A stretch of DNA of 64,000 bases, taken from Epithemia pelagica (Eukaryota > Bacillariophyta > Bacillariophyceae > Surirellales > Surirellaceae). Under the pieces are notes generated by a model. The model was not told where the DNA came from. It saw only the letters and a list, made by a program, of their open reading frames with translations, and searched no databases. Every line of letters begins with the position of its first letter. Position 1 is the stretch's first letter. The position numbers and the translations under genes were made by a program. The stretch lies in NCBI GenBank assembly GCA_946965045.2, contig OX337230.1, positions 3,224,001 to 3,288,000 on the forward strand. Reading direction: 5' to 3'. Positions 30,676-39,927 of the stretch are shown here, in pieces.

Positions 30676-31290
30676 TTTTTTCGACATTCTTCAAATTTCT
30701 GTCGCTCGAGCCAAATTTCAGTGGAATGCATCCAGTTTTGAAGAATATTATGGACCTGTGATGCCTTATCCGTTTTTGAAGACGTCTGTTATTTTCATGA
30801 ACATCTCATTACTATTTTCTCTAAAAAGCCAGTTTTTCAAATGTAACTACCAACATACTTTAATCAAGGGGATTTCCCCTATTTGTCATTTCATGCCTCA
30901 AATCTATTTTAACCAGTGCCTGGCGGTTGGCAGAGTTCCTCTAAAATGTTCTTCATCTCTATACGGATAGTCTTTCGCCGATAACTCGAACCTGCTCCTA
31001 CTAGGCCAATTGGTCGGGTGTATACATCGGCCGCCACGGCTTCTGGTCGATCTTAGTCTGAAAACAAGAACCAAAGATTCTTTAGTCTTCACTGGGTCTT
31101 TCCCCTTCCCGGGCTGCCTTTCTTGAAAGGTGTGAAAGGCCGAGGCTATCTCTCCGCCATGGCCGGACATTTGGCCTAATAATCACAGCCAATGGCCAAT
31201 AGCCAGTAACTCACAACTCACAACAGGTAGACAATGGGCACTCGGTACTTCGTACTTGTAGCTTGTAACTTGTAACTCGTATTGTACCTC
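30676..31290. other. Intergenic, target region of the Gypsy element
   Basis: No gene is seen. Short repeats of ACTTGTA/TTGTAACT lie near 31240-31280, just before the Gypsy insertion site. Confidence 0.5.
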
Positions 31291-31295
31291 ATCTC
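31291..31295. repeat. Target-site duplication of the Gypsy element, left (ATCTC)
   Basis: ATCTC immediately precedes the left LTR and is repeated exactly at 40144-40148. Confidence 0.9.
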
Positions 31296-31398
31296 TGCCA
31301 TACCCATGTAAAATAGCACGGTATAAAAATTGTGATCTTTAGGAATTACGAGGAATTAGGGGGGATGAGGAATCCACAGTGCCACGTGCGACGAGAAA

Positions 31399-31401
31399 TG
31401 A
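31399..31401. repeat. Target-site duplication of the Harbinger, left (TGA)
   Basis: TGA precedes the left inverted repeat and recurs at 34544-34546. The uninterrupted LTR has a single TGA at this place. Confidence 0.88.
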
Positions 31402-31441
31402 GGGTCGGTCTTATCGGCGTGAAATTTCACACATTTCACAC
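31402..31441 (+). repeat. Harbinger left terminal inverted repeat
   Basis: Contains the perfect palindrome GTGAAATTTCAC and ends in TTTCACAC. Further GTGAAATTT/ATTTCAC words follow at about 31470-31495 and 31530-31550. Confidence 0.9.
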
Positions 31442-31643
31442 TTCTGGCCGACGTGGCCTGACGTTGCCAAGGTGGGCTGTGAAATTTTTGTGAATTTCAC
31501 ACGAGCCAATTTGAGACCCCCCATTGCAGTTTCACCAAAATTTCACAATTCATCTACGTTGACTAGGTGTAATTGTCCCCACAGTACATTAGGACATTCT
31601 TAGTTCCTAGCCCCTCCACAGCAATCACACAGCTATTGCCACC

Positions 31644-32969
31644 ATGGAGTCGTCGTCCAGTGCACCTCCAGAAGAGGGCCCTCAAAAGAAGAAGCCCAAG
31701 CGAGTAGAGAAGCCGTTACCCGAATATTTACAGGGACTAGACTCTCTGAGTCTGGAAGAATACACCATCACTACGGAAAAGAAGATGCTGAAGAACGATG
31801 AAGGTGAAGAGGAAGAAGTCAAAGTGGCATGCACCATTGCCGAGGACAATCAAGTGACTCATCTGGACAAGGATCTCTCAGCTTATCAACTAAGGAGGCT
31901 AGGGCGGAAGATCGGGATCACCAAAGCCAGCTTGAACAAGACAGAGATTCGCTGTCATATCCTCAAGATAAGTCGTAATCAGATAGTCATCAACAAACGG
32001 TTGGAACAAATCCCTTCCACCCAATGTCGGATTATCAATGTGTTGTTCCACAGAGACTTCATTGATGAGTTCATGGCATACAATGATACCAGGTCTCGGA
32101 ATGTGCAAGAATCAGGAAGTGGCGCCCAGTATCAAAGGTTCTGGAAAGAAGTTGTAGATGCGGTAAATGGGGCCGACTCTTCTCCTACAAAGAAGGCAAC
32201 AGACGCAGCCACATCTATGTTGGTGCCCATTAGGGACAGCTTCACCCAACGCCTTATTGATGACAATGACGATATCATTGATGAAGAAGTCGAAGCTGCA
32301 ATAGAGTCAACGGACAGGTATGGCAAATTGGAAAAACGCGATGAAAACGACGCTCTAAATAGTTCCTACAACGAGCACGTGCTAGATGCAATCTTAGGCC
32401 GAGTGGACCCATCAATAAAGAATACGCACAAGGTAAATGAAAAAGAGGTGTCTGACTTGTTCAAGGCACTCATAAAGGTACGAAAAAACATCCAAAGTGC
32501 CATGAATGCGAGTGGCAGTCACTCGAGCGACCCCTGGGACTTTACACGCCATGCCCTGTCAAAAGTCAAAGGGGGACCCTCTATGACACAATTTGTTGCC
32601 TTTTACTTCTTTTCCAAGAGCGAAGCAGTTCCAGAGTTTTCCACAAAGTTCACAACAGTGTTGGCCCCGGACTTGACAATGGACAGTCTTACTCTTCCTC
32701 TTTCATCTAGAAGTTCTTCTCGTGCAACGACTCCTGTCTCAATGTCGACTGCTCGTTCAGGGGACGACGACAAGATTGCCACTGTCATATCTGCAGCTAC
32801 GGATGTGATGGCTGACAATGCCAAAAAACGTGAGACACGAATGGAGAGAGCTGCATTACTCAACGAATTCAGTACTCTAAGTACAGCTATTGTCCAGACA
32901 AACAATGAGGATATGAAAGTGAGACTACAAACAAGGCTTGATGAAGTGGTTGAATCTCTAGGACTGTAG
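31644..32969 (+). CDS. Harbinger accessory protein, non-Myb type, 441 residues
   Basis: Start context GCCACCATGG is ideal. Residues 1-30 are basic with a nuclear-signal-like KKKPKRVEK. Residues ~80-115 (DLSAYQLRRLGRKIGI, then NKTEIRCHI) look like a SAP-type or similar helix-loop-helix DNA-binding motif. The middle is helical and acidic; residues ~345-375 are Ser/Thr-rich, and the C-terminus (ERAALLNEFSTLSTAIVQ onward) is predicted coiled coil. It lies in the position where most harbingers carry a Myb/SANT (or, at 3-4 kb of this window, a DUF6818) protein, so I infer a DNA-binding or recruiting partner of the transposase. I recognise no named family. The SAP-like reading is tentative. Confidence 0.7.
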   Translation: MESSSSAPPEEGPQKKKPKRVEKPLPEYLQGLDSLSLEEYTITTEKKMLKNDEGEEEEVKVACTIAEDNQVTHLDKDLSAYQLRRLGRKIGITKASLNKTEIRCHILKISRNQIVINKRLEQIPSTQCRIINVLFHRDFIDEFMAYNDTRSRNVQESGSGAQYQRFWKEVVDAVNGADSSPTKKATDAATSMLVPIRDSFTQRLIDDNDDIIDEEVEAAIESTDRYGKLEKRDENDALNSSYNEHVLDAILGRVDPSIKNTHKVNEKEVSDLFKALIKVRKNIQSAMNASGSHSSDPWDFTRHALSKVKGGPSMTQFVAFYFFSKSEAVPEFSTKFTTVLAPDLTMDSLTLPLSSRSSSRATTPVSMSTARSGDDDKIATVISAATDVMADNAKKRETRMERAALLNEFSTLSTAIVQTNNEDMKVRLQTRLDEVVESLGL

Positions 32970-33005
32970 GTAACAGAACAAGTAGTACTAAATAACCATG
33001 ATTTT

Positions 33006-34151
33006 CTATTCATCTTCGTCGACTTCATCAGATTCGTCATTGCGTTGTATGGTATTGCGCAGAGGACAAACAAGTTTTTTCTCCTGAATCCGGACAGCCA
33101 TAGAGTGCCGTGTCATAGAATGCCCCTTAGGCAATGGTCTTTGTACGACATTGCCATTATCATCGTAGAGCATCGGGTTCCCATTTTCATCCACCGGTTG
33201 TGATGGTAGTGCAGATGTTTGGCCACTCTCACCATCTGGATGTCCATGATCTTCAGTCATCATTTGAGAAAGTGCATCGCCTTGCTCCAACCGGTACTTA
33301 ACAACATAGTTGTGAAGTCGGGCTATGGCCATTACACGTGTACGAAGATTTTTTGTTGGTTGGCGTGCCTGTTGAAGGAACCTCCATTTCATCTGCATTA
33401 GGCCAAAGGCCATCTCGATCCTAATTCGCAGCTGAGAGGCGAAAAAGTTGAAATTATCATGTAGCGGGTCATCGCGGTTAACACCGTAGAAAATAGGTAC
33501 CATCCGTTCTGTTGGATGGTATGCGGCATCACCAATGGCACAATATCCGTCGGGTAAATTGTCAATTGCTGGACCCAAGGAGCACTGGTCAATGGCCACC
33601 TTGTCATTTTGACTACCAGGTCCTGCGAGAGCAAAGTATACAAACATTGAATTATGGTCACACGCAGCTTGCACATTAATGCCAAATTTCTTGTAATGAC
33701 CTGAGTAGTATTGCCGTTGGTTGCCTGCTATTTTCTTGCTAGGTTGTTCAATGTGAAGTAAATATCCGTCGACAGCAGCGACGCAGTTGACTATGGCTTC
33801 GTCAAAAGAGATGCTTCGAAAACCCAAGGCAGCTTTTTGGCATTCCTCCTCTGTTCTTGGAAAGCAAAACCTTAACTTGTCACAGTCTACTATTGCCTGG
33901 CAGACTTCACGAACTAGGTCGTAGGATGTGGATCTGGGTATATCAAACAGCCGTCGTATGTCGTGCATTGAGCCACCAGCAAGGAAGCGAATTGTCACGT
34001 ATAGTCGTAATTCCGAAGCAATTACACCACCACGTAGAGCCCCCATTTCTTCATTTTTGCTGAGAAACTCTTCAAGGATTTCATGAAGAGCTTCAAAAGC
34101 CTCCAAGGGCATTCTGATGCTCTTCACAAAGTCTTTTGGGTCCCTTGCCAT
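33006..34151 (-). CDS. PIF/Harbinger transposase (DDE_Tnp4-like), 381 residues
   Basis: Residues ~45-85 are a helix-turn-helix region (LRLYVTIRFLAGGSMHDIRR, then PRSTSYDLV). The catalytic triad is visible: Asp128 in VAAVDGYLL, Asp183 in GPGSQNDKVAID, and Glu246 in LRIRIEMAFGLMQMKWR. These are the signature blocks of harbinger nucleases. GDAAYHPTERM lies between the second and third. The C-terminal ~80 residues are disordered and basic/acidic. Length is normal for the family and the frame is unbroken. It cuts at the terminal repeats and, by family precedent, needs a DNA-binding partner, probably the accessory protein encoded head-on beside it. Confidence 0.9.
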   Translation of the reverse strand: MARDPKDFVKSIRMPLEAFEALHEILEEFLSKNEEMGALRGGVIASELRLYVTIRFLAGGSMHDIRRLFDIPRSTSYDLVREVCQAIVDCDKLRFCFPRTEEECQKAALGFRSISFDEAIVNCVAAVDGYLLHIEQPSKKIAGNQRQYYSGHYKKFGINVQAACDHNSMFVYFALAGPGSQNDKVAIDQCSLGPAIDNLPDGYCAIGDAAYHPTERMVPIFYGVNRDDPLHDNFNFFASQLRIRIEMAFGLMQMKWRFLQQARQPTKNLRTRVMAIARLHNYVVKYRLEQGDALSQMMTEDHGHPDGESGQTSALPSQPVDENGNPMLYDDNGNVVQRPLPKGHSMTRHSMAVRIQEKKLVCPLRNTIQRNDESDEVDEDE

Positions 34152-34416
34152 TTGGGCTCGGGCGAAGGTAGACCATCTGAGTCGCTCAATCGGTATAGGA
34201 CTTTGATTCCGAGGGATTGGGCTTCTCTTCTTGCGTAGATTTTTGGTAAGTGAATAAAACTCTATCAGCTTTAGTTAGTGGAGGAAGTCTTCTTCGTCAC
34301 CTTCCTCTTCCATCGCCTCTGCCTCTAAGTACTTCGAGTAGATCATGGTTTTTCGTTTGATTGTTGTTTGGCTGTTGGAAGCACATGGATGAGCCTTGGG
34401 GGAAGACTGAGGTTTT

Positions 34417-34436
34417 GTGTGAAATCGATTTCACAC
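34417..34436. repeat. Perfect palindrome in the Harbinger right end
   Basis: A perfect 20-bp palindrome centred on AATCGATT with TGTGAAA/TTTCACA arms. It uses the same GTGAAA word as the terminal repeats, so it is a candidate binding site for the transposase or its partner. Confidence 0.8.
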
Positions 34437-34502
34437 CTATTGCCATCGATCGGACCCTTGTTTTTCACACCCTAAAAACTGTGACATTTGGAAGCTGGAT
34501 TT

Positions 34503-34543
34503 GTGTGAAATGAGTGAAATTTCACGCTCGATAAGACCGACCC
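34503..34543 (-). repeat. Harbinger right terminal inverted repeat
   Basis: Reverse complement of the left repeat with one extra base and one mismatch; ends CCGACCC next to the TGA duplication at 34544-34546. Confidence 0.9.
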
Positions 34544-34737
34544 TGACTGGAGGAGGAATGGCCAGATGGTGGAAGAGTCATGTCGCAGTGTCAAGAACGC
34601 GAACCGGGAATGGAACGTGGTGACACGTATGGCGGGATCCATATAGGGGTACCGCACTCTACCTCTCCCTGGTCGGACCTAGGGAGTTCGAGCGGGACAA
34701 GAATGGGAAAGCTTGGAGGCCAGCATTAAAACCCATT

Positions 34738-36342
34738 TTATTCACGAAATGGAACAAGGCGACAAATGTTGATTCGTTCAGTGACGTGGGGACCACGTTG
34801 GATAGTCACAGTGCCATTGGAATGGACCTGTGTAATCCGAAAGGGATTGGGGCTTGTGCGAAGCTCAAGCTTGTCCGGATTCGTGGCGCGGAGCAACACA
34901 CGATCGTTGACAGCGTAATCATGAAAGACACGAGAACGATTTGCGAGACGAGCGCGTTCATCGACAATCTGTTGTCGTTTCAGACGGACTGTTTCCATGT
35001 CCGCGATAATAGGGATGTCGAACAGCATGTCGCGATGGAACGCAAGGCTGCCGGGAGAATATTTCAAGGCGCCATGAATGGCAGTGCGAGTGGAATACGC
35101 AGCGGTCTGCAGAGCAGTATCCACGGCAAGTGTAGCATTGTGCGCATCTTGTGGTGGTTCATAGTTGGTGATCACACGAAGAGTGTTGCCAACAGTCAAA
35201 TGTAAGCGCTCGCAAAGAGCATTTGATTGAGGATTCTTGGCCGTCAACGGCACTGGCTTAATGCCATGGTTTCGAAGAACTTGCGTGAACGCATGTCCGA
35301 TAAATTCACCGCCTTGATCAAAAAGGCAACGAACGGGACGTGGATAGCGTGAGAGCCACGCGTTTTCCAATTGAAGACCCACGTGACGTGCCGTCTTGTC
35401 ATGGATGCGAATGAGTTCGCAGAAATTAGTGACATTGTCGATAATAGTCAAGGCTTGAAATGTTAATTTCTGCCCATGAACGGTGACGTTCCACGGTCCA
35501 ATGAGGTCGACAGAGATGTCAGCCCATGGATTGCCTCGGACCTCGCGAGGAGGGAGTTCACCGTAATGGCGATGTATGACTTTAGAGCGTTGGCATGTAG
35601 CACAACTAGTCACGGCTTGTTCACAATACAAACCCAAATTAGGATGACTCATGTGCATAGAGATCGTCTCACGAAGACGTGTAGACCCCAAGTGATTGAG
35701 GGACAGGTGATACCAATTGACGGTATGTGCCAAGAGGCTGTCTGGGATACGAATACGCCATGCGGCATTAGGATTCTGACGATAACAAATCAAGTTGTAT
35801 TGTGGGTTTTCCGTAGGGAAGGGTTGGAGATGGAATCTCTGTGGTTGTTTGGTCAACTTGGCCACAAGAGCGGCATCGTTCTGTTGGTGTTGATGGATCG
35901 TCGCGTAATCGACGGGCAATGGTTGATTTGCGTTGATGGGAGGATGATTGAGGTAGACATCGATCAAATCCTCATCCATGAAGATGGGAGATTCGAAAGC
36001 GTCAGGATCACGCGAGTGATGAGAGCGGGGGTCATCATTAGGGCCATGAGGCACTTGCAACACTGAGTGTTGTCCGCTATGATCATAGAGCGATCGTGGA
36101 TGCGGCGAGGCATCCGTAGAGGAGGTCGACGACGGAGAGACACTCTTCTCCTCCTCTTCAGAGAGAGGGAGACGCGACAAGGCGTCGGCGATGACATTGT
36201 CCTGGCCAGGGACGTAGTGAAAGATAGGGTTATATTCCTCGAGGAACAACCGCCAACGGAGGACCCGTTGCGAGTTGAGCGTTGCGTAGGTGAGATTTTT
36301 ATGGTCCGTATGGACGTGCAGTTCGGCACAGCCGAGAAGCAT
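34738..36342 (-). CDS. Gypsy pol, downstream part: end of RNase H and integrase
   Basis: A 534-codon frame in a different register from the upstream pol frame. It begins within RNase H (HVHTDHKNLTYATLNSQRVLRW, VPGQDNVIADALSRL). An integrase zinc-binding region follows (WYHLSLNHLG, then SCATCQRSK). The integrase core triad is visible: Asp in ISVDLIGPW, Asp in CLFDQGGEF, Glu in NPQSNALCERLH. The C-terminal ~70 residues (DRVLLRATNPDKLELR) are the usual Gypsy integrase tail. No chromodomain is seen. The first residues of the frame overlap the upstream frame, so translation as one polyprotein would need a -1 shift, or one base has been lost near 36384. Confidence 0.88.
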   Translation of the reverse strand: MLLGCAELHVHTDHKNLTYATLNSQRVLRWRLFLEEYNPIFHYVPGQDNVIADALSRLPLSEEEEKSVSPSSTSSTDASPHPRSLYDHSGQHSVLQVPHGPNDDPRSHHSRDPDAFESPIFMDEDLIDVYLNHPPINANQPLPVDYATIHQHQQNDAALVAKLTKQPQRFHLQPFPTENPQYNLICYRQNPNAAWRIRIPDSLLAHTVNWYHLSLNHLGSTRLRETISMHMSHPNLGLYCEQAVTSCATCQRSKVIHRHYGELPPREVRGNPWADISVDLIGPWNVTVHGQKLTFQALTIIDNVTNFCELIRIHDKTARHVGLQLENAWLSRYPRPVRCLFDQGGEFIGHAFTQVLRNHGIKPVPLTAKNPQSNALCERLHLTVGNTLRVITNYEPPQDAHNATLAVDTALQTAAYSTRTAIHGALKYSPGSLAFHRDMLFDIPIIADMETVRLKRQQIVDERARLANRSRVFHDYAVNDRVLLRATNPDKLELRTSPNPFRITQVHSNGTVTIQRGPHVTERINICRLVPFRE

Positions 36343-38381
36343 GGAGCGGAACTCCTTAAGGGTTTCGACAATGGAGAGTAATCCTTTTCCATAGTAGTGT
36401 AGTTGCGTTGAGCAGGGTTTAACTTGCGAGAGTAATAAGCGACGGGAACGTCTTGTTGCATGATTACAGCACCAAGCTGGTAATCAGAGGCGTCCACATA
36501 GACATGGAAGGGAAGGTTATGGTCGGGATACCGAAGGAAGGCATCATGTGCGAGCATGGACTTGGCTTGTTCGAAAGCACGTTGACATTGCGGGGACCAA
36601 ACGAGGGTCTTGTTACCCGTAATGGATGTGAGGGGAGCAAGAATATGAGATCGTTGCGGATACATGTGGCGATAGAAATTGATCATGCCAATGAAGGAAC
36701 GTAGTTCTTTCATAGTTTTTGGCGGAGCCAATGCCAAGATGGCAGAAATCTTCTTTTTCCAGGGTTTGATCCCAGTGGGCGTGAGCCAATGGCCGAGCCA
36801 TTCCGTTTCTTTAACGGCCCATTCACATTTGGAAGGGTTAATGGAGAAGTTCTTGTCTTGAAGACGTTGGAGAACTTTGGACAGGATGTCCACATGTTCT
36901 TCCCAAGAATTGGAGAAGATGCCAATGTCATCAATATAGACTTCGACATGGTCGCTGAAGTCCTTGAGGACGTCTTCCATGATCTCCTGACAGAAGTCAG
37001 GGGACTGTTTAACACCCATCGGCAAGCGACGGTAACGGAATTTGCCAAAAGGCGTGGTAATGACGCAAAGATTACTGGATTCCTCATCGAGGCGGAATGT
37101 GTAAAAACACATGGAGATGTCTAACTTCGTAAAGTACTTGTAGCCTTTCCGTTTACGGAGCATGTCCTCGATACGAGGAAAGGGGTAGACCCGACGGTAG
37201 AGTTGAGCGTTCAAAGAACGAAAGTCCGAAATCATTCGGATACGGCCATCCTTTTTAGGAATGGCAAAGTGAGGAGCAGCCCATTCGGTGGAACCGACGC
37301 GCTCTAGGATGCCGATGTCGACAAAGCGCCACAGCTCCTTGGTAAAGGTATCGTGTATGTTTCGAGGGACCGAGAAATGACGATGATGGACCGGCTGGGC
37401 ATCAGGTTTGAGATGGAGATGGAGCGTTCGATCCGGATACTCACGGAGCTCGCCATCAAAGATTTTGCCACAGTCTTGCCAAATGGCAAGAAGATCTTGC
37501 TTTTGGGTATCGGTAAGATGTTCTTGTTGATTAATCAACTCTTGTAGATCCGTAGGAACGTAATTAGAATCCAAGAGGAATTGATCACCAATAATGGGAT
37601 CGTCGGCAAAGATGTCGATGAAATGAGACATGAATGTCTGGTCAGTGGCGAATGAATCGCGATGACGCATAGCGACATCAACGGAGTCCCAAGTTGTGAG
37701 ACCAGTGTGAAAATTGAGCACAATGCCCAAGCGGCGCAAAAGATCACGACCAATAATGATGTCATAACGACAAGTGGGGGCATCAAAGATGTCGGCCCAA
37801 AGAGGGTATGAAATGTGTTTGGTCCGAGAAAACTCGGGTAGAACCAAATCTTCGAGAAGAATCTCGGAGACGTGGTCGCGCGTACCCATGGTGGTATTGA
37901 CAGACCGATTGGTTACACGTGGATGCATGCCGGGCTGAAGACAACGCGCGTGCAGGATCGTCTTGTCGGCGCCTGAATCGAGCAGGGCACGCAACGGGAC
38001 GGTGTTCTCGACTCCACCAATGGACCGAGCCATCAAAATGGTGAGGGGAACAGACGGAGGCTCAGAGGGAGCGACCGATAGGGGACTAGATAAACTAGGA
38101 GCGTCAGAGACAGAACTAGATGAGTAGACATCTTCATAGTGATCTAGGTCAGATAAAAAACCATTATTGGGATCAACGATGTCAGCGATGACAGCATCCG
38201 TAGGATTAAGACAAGGGGAAGCGACAGTATTCGTCGTTGCCTCCAGAGGAGGACAAGTCGTAGATGTGGGCGATGTCCATGTTACGCTCTTGTACAATTG
38301 TTCGCGGACCTCGAGAATTGGGGCCTGAGGATGGCATTCTCGGCCGGCATAGCCTGTGGAGGGCCAGTCTGGATGTGACAT
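35964..38381 (-). CDS. Gypsy pol, upstream part: protease, reverse transcriptase, start of RNase H
   Basis: An 805-codon frame. The aspartic protease is at ~130-230 (LLDSGADKTIL, IIIGRDLL). Reverse transcriptase follows: KKDGRIRMISDFRSLN, FTKLDISMCFYTF, PFGKFRYRRLPMGVKQSP and the active-site YIDD near 475. RNase H starts with FHVYVDASDYQLGA. Real homology ends at TTMEKD around 36390; the residues after that are out of frame and are not part of the protein. It overlaps the end of gag by about 100 nt in the -1 register. Confidence 0.88.
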   Translation of the reverse strand: MSHPDWPSTGYAGRECHPQAPILEVREQLYKSVTWTSPTSTTCPPLEATTNTVASPCLNPTDAVIADIVDPNNGFLSDLDHYEDVYSSSSVSDAPSLSSPLSVAPSEPPSVPLTILMARSIGGVENTVPLRALLDSGADKTILHARCLQPGMHPRVTNRSVNTTMGTRDHVSEILLEDLVLPEFSRTKHISYPLWADIFDAPTCRYDIIIGRDLLRRLGIVLNFHTGLTTWDSVDVAMRHRDSFATDQTFMSHFIDIFADDPIIGDQFLLDSNYVPTDLQELINQQEHLTDTQKQDLLAIWQDCGKIFDGELREYPDRTLHLHLKPDAQPVHHRHFSVPRNIHDTFTKELWRFVDIGILERVGSTEWAAPHFAIPKKDGRIRMISDFRSLNAQLYRRVYPFPRIEDMLRKRKGYKYFTKLDISMCFYTFRLDEESSNLCVITTPFGKFRYRRLPMGVKQSPDFCQEIMEDVLKDFSDHVEVYIDDIGIFSNSWEEHVDILSKVLQRLQDKNFSINPSKCEWAVKETEWLGHWLTPTGIKPWKKKISAILALAPPKTMKELRSFIGMINFYRHMYPQRSHILAPLTSITGNKTLVWSPQCQRAFEQAKSMLAHDAFLRYPDHNLPFHVYVDASDYQLGAVIMQQDVPVAYYSRKLNPAQRNYTTMEKDYSPLSKPLRSSAPCFSAVPNCTSIRTIKISPTQRSTRNGSSVGGCSSRNITLSFTTSLARTMSSPTPCRVSLSLKRRRRVSLRRRPPLRMPRRIHDRSMIIADNTQCCKCLMALMMTPALITRVILTLSNLPSSWMRI

Positions 38382-39799
38382 TGCTGAGCAAAAAGAACAT
38401 CAAGATGATGAGAAATATCCGGAGAGGATGAGGTAGAAAAGGAAGAAGAACACATACCGGGGACCGTTCGATCGGCATTGCGGAGACTTGACCAATCACG
38501 GATATCCGTGAGAGGGCGTTGACGAGCACGATAAGCCGCGTCTTGCACAGAAGGCAACGGCTCGGCCAACGACGGATCAACCGGTGGATTGTCGCCTGTG
38601 TTGGTGCCTTCAGAGGCATGCTGGTCTGAGCCAGATCCAGAACGACGGGGAACAGCGCCCCAACTGGAACCAATAGGGCGCGATCCTCCAGACGAGGGAG
38701 TTCCCTGGCTACGAGAGCCTTGGCCGTTACGGCCTTGGTTCTGAGAACCATTGTTGGGGTGAGACCCAGTAGGGGTACGGAGACCCGACCCGGTACGGGC
38801 TAGAAAGGCGTTGAAACGCTCTTGGTTAAAATTGGAGGACTGCGGGTTGTAGATGCAGTTGGCCCAAGTATGATTGGCGTGCGAAGGAATCGCGTCCTTG
38901 TAAGGACAGGCATCGCCGTCATTGACGGGACGATCACCGGACGCTTGGCGTCCACCATTGGACTGGCGGTTGCCGCCGCGAAGACCGCCACGGCCACCAT
39001 TAGAGGAGCGAAAACGCTTAGTAGAACCACGAGAAGTGGAATCATCGCGAGGATTGCGGGACTTGGCCTGGGGCTGTGCATTGGCAGCCATCTTCTCTTG
39101 GGAGGCCCGTTGATAGCCACGCATCGCATGAAGGAGGTCGGTGACGTTGAAATGGTTCACCAAATCTGCAACCAAGGGATTGGCCGTCTTGAACTCGTTG
39201 CACCAAGCAACAGGGGAGCCGAGATAGAAGGCTTGCTTCAACTCATCGTCAATGAGGGATTGGACAGCGTTGTCGTTAGACAAATAACGAAGACCGTTGG
39301 AAATCTTCTGGAGGGTGTGATAATGGATATCCACGGTCATATCAGGTGGCTTGCGAGGACCGCTAAGAAGGTGTGCCCGAAAGGCATTGACTTCGGAAAC
39401 CGTCAACTTGGGTTCGAAGATCGTAGCAATCAACCGTTTGAAACACGCCTCATCGAGGTCGGCGCCATCAGGCAAGGCCTGGAATGCATCATGAAACTTG
39501 TCCGCTACGAGACTTGTGGTAACACGGGGAAAGTAGGTGCAACAGGCAGCAAAGGGCTCTGGATGACCGGAGATCTTGACCTTATCAACAAAATGGAGGA
39601 CCCACAGGAAGAGATTCGAGGGCTCTTCGTCCACGCCATCGCAGAATGGCAAGAGACGGACGTAGCACTTGTCATCATCGTCGTCTTTCATCTTGAGGGT
39701 GGAAAGAGCAGAGGAAGAATCTGAAGCCGAGGCTTGATCAAAGCGCTTTTGAAAGCGTTGAACATCCGCAAGGGAGACGAGGGAAGATCCTGTGCTCAT
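38282..39799 (-). CDS. Gypsy gag, 505 residues
   Basis: Residues ~60-230 form a helical capsid-like region (LFLWVLHFVDKVKISG, LPDGADLDEACFKRLIATIF, FYLGSPVAWCNEFKTANP). A basic Arg/Gly-rich stretch follows (SSNGGRGGLRGGNRQ), then a single zinc-knuckle-like motif, CPYKDAIPSHANHTWANC, of the non-classical Cys/His spacing seen in other diatom elements. The C-terminal 150 residues are disordered. It starts at an ATG about 130 nt inside the 5' LTR boundary and ends within the pol overlap. Confidence 0.85.
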   Translation of the reverse strand: MSTGSSLVSLADVQRFQKRFDQASASDSSSALSTLKMKDDDDDKCYVRLLPFCDGVDEEPSNLFLWVLHFVDKVKISGHPEPFAACCTYFPRVTTSLVADKFHDAFQALPDGADLDEACFKRLIATIFEPKLTVSEVNAFRAHLLSGPRKPPDMTVDIHYHTLQKISNGLRYLSNDNAVQSLIDDELKQAFYLGSPVAWCNEFKTANPLVADLVNHFNVTDLLHAMRGYQRASQEKMAANAQPQAKSRNPRDDSTSRGSTKRFRSSNGGRGGLRGGNRQSNGGRQASGDRPVNDGDACPYKDAIPSHANHTWANCIYNPQSSNFNQERFNAFLARTGSGLRTPTGSHPNNGSQNQGRNGQGSRSQGTPSSGGSRPIGSSWGAVPRRSGSGSDQHASEGTNTGDNPPVDPSLAEPLPSVQDAAYRARQRPLTDIRDWSSLRNADRTVPGMCSSSFSTSSSPDISHHLDVLFAQQCHIQTGPPQAMPAENAILRPQFSRSANNCTRA

Positions 39800-39927
39800 A
39801 ATGAGACTGCAAAAGAAAGAAAAGGAAAGGAATCAAAGGATGATAAGATCAACGAGGATCGGCCAAAGAACGGCAGGTGGTTATGGTGAAAGAGTGTTGG
39901 GGGAAGTTTTCGAGCTTCTGATCAGAG

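Larger units (their letters stand above)
31402..34543. mobile_element. Complete PIF/Harbinger DNA transposon, 3142 bp
   Basis: Ends are near-perfect terminal inverted repeats beginning GGGTCGGTCTTATCG (left 31402-31441, right 34503-34543, one indel and one mismatch). A 3-bp target duplication flanks it, the length typical of PIF/Harbinger. It encodes two convergent proteins, an accessory protein and a DDE transposase, with a 36-bp gap between stop codons. Both frames are intact. The subterminal regions hold many GTGAAAT/ATTTCAC words. Everything needed for transposition seems present. Confidence 0.92.
31296..34656 (-). repeat. Gypsy 3' LTR, split by the Harbinger element
   Basis: The two pieces are 31296-31401 and 34547-34656. 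Joined, they match the intact LTR at 39928-40143 base for base as far as I can read, with TGA duplicated at the split. Confidence 0.92.
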
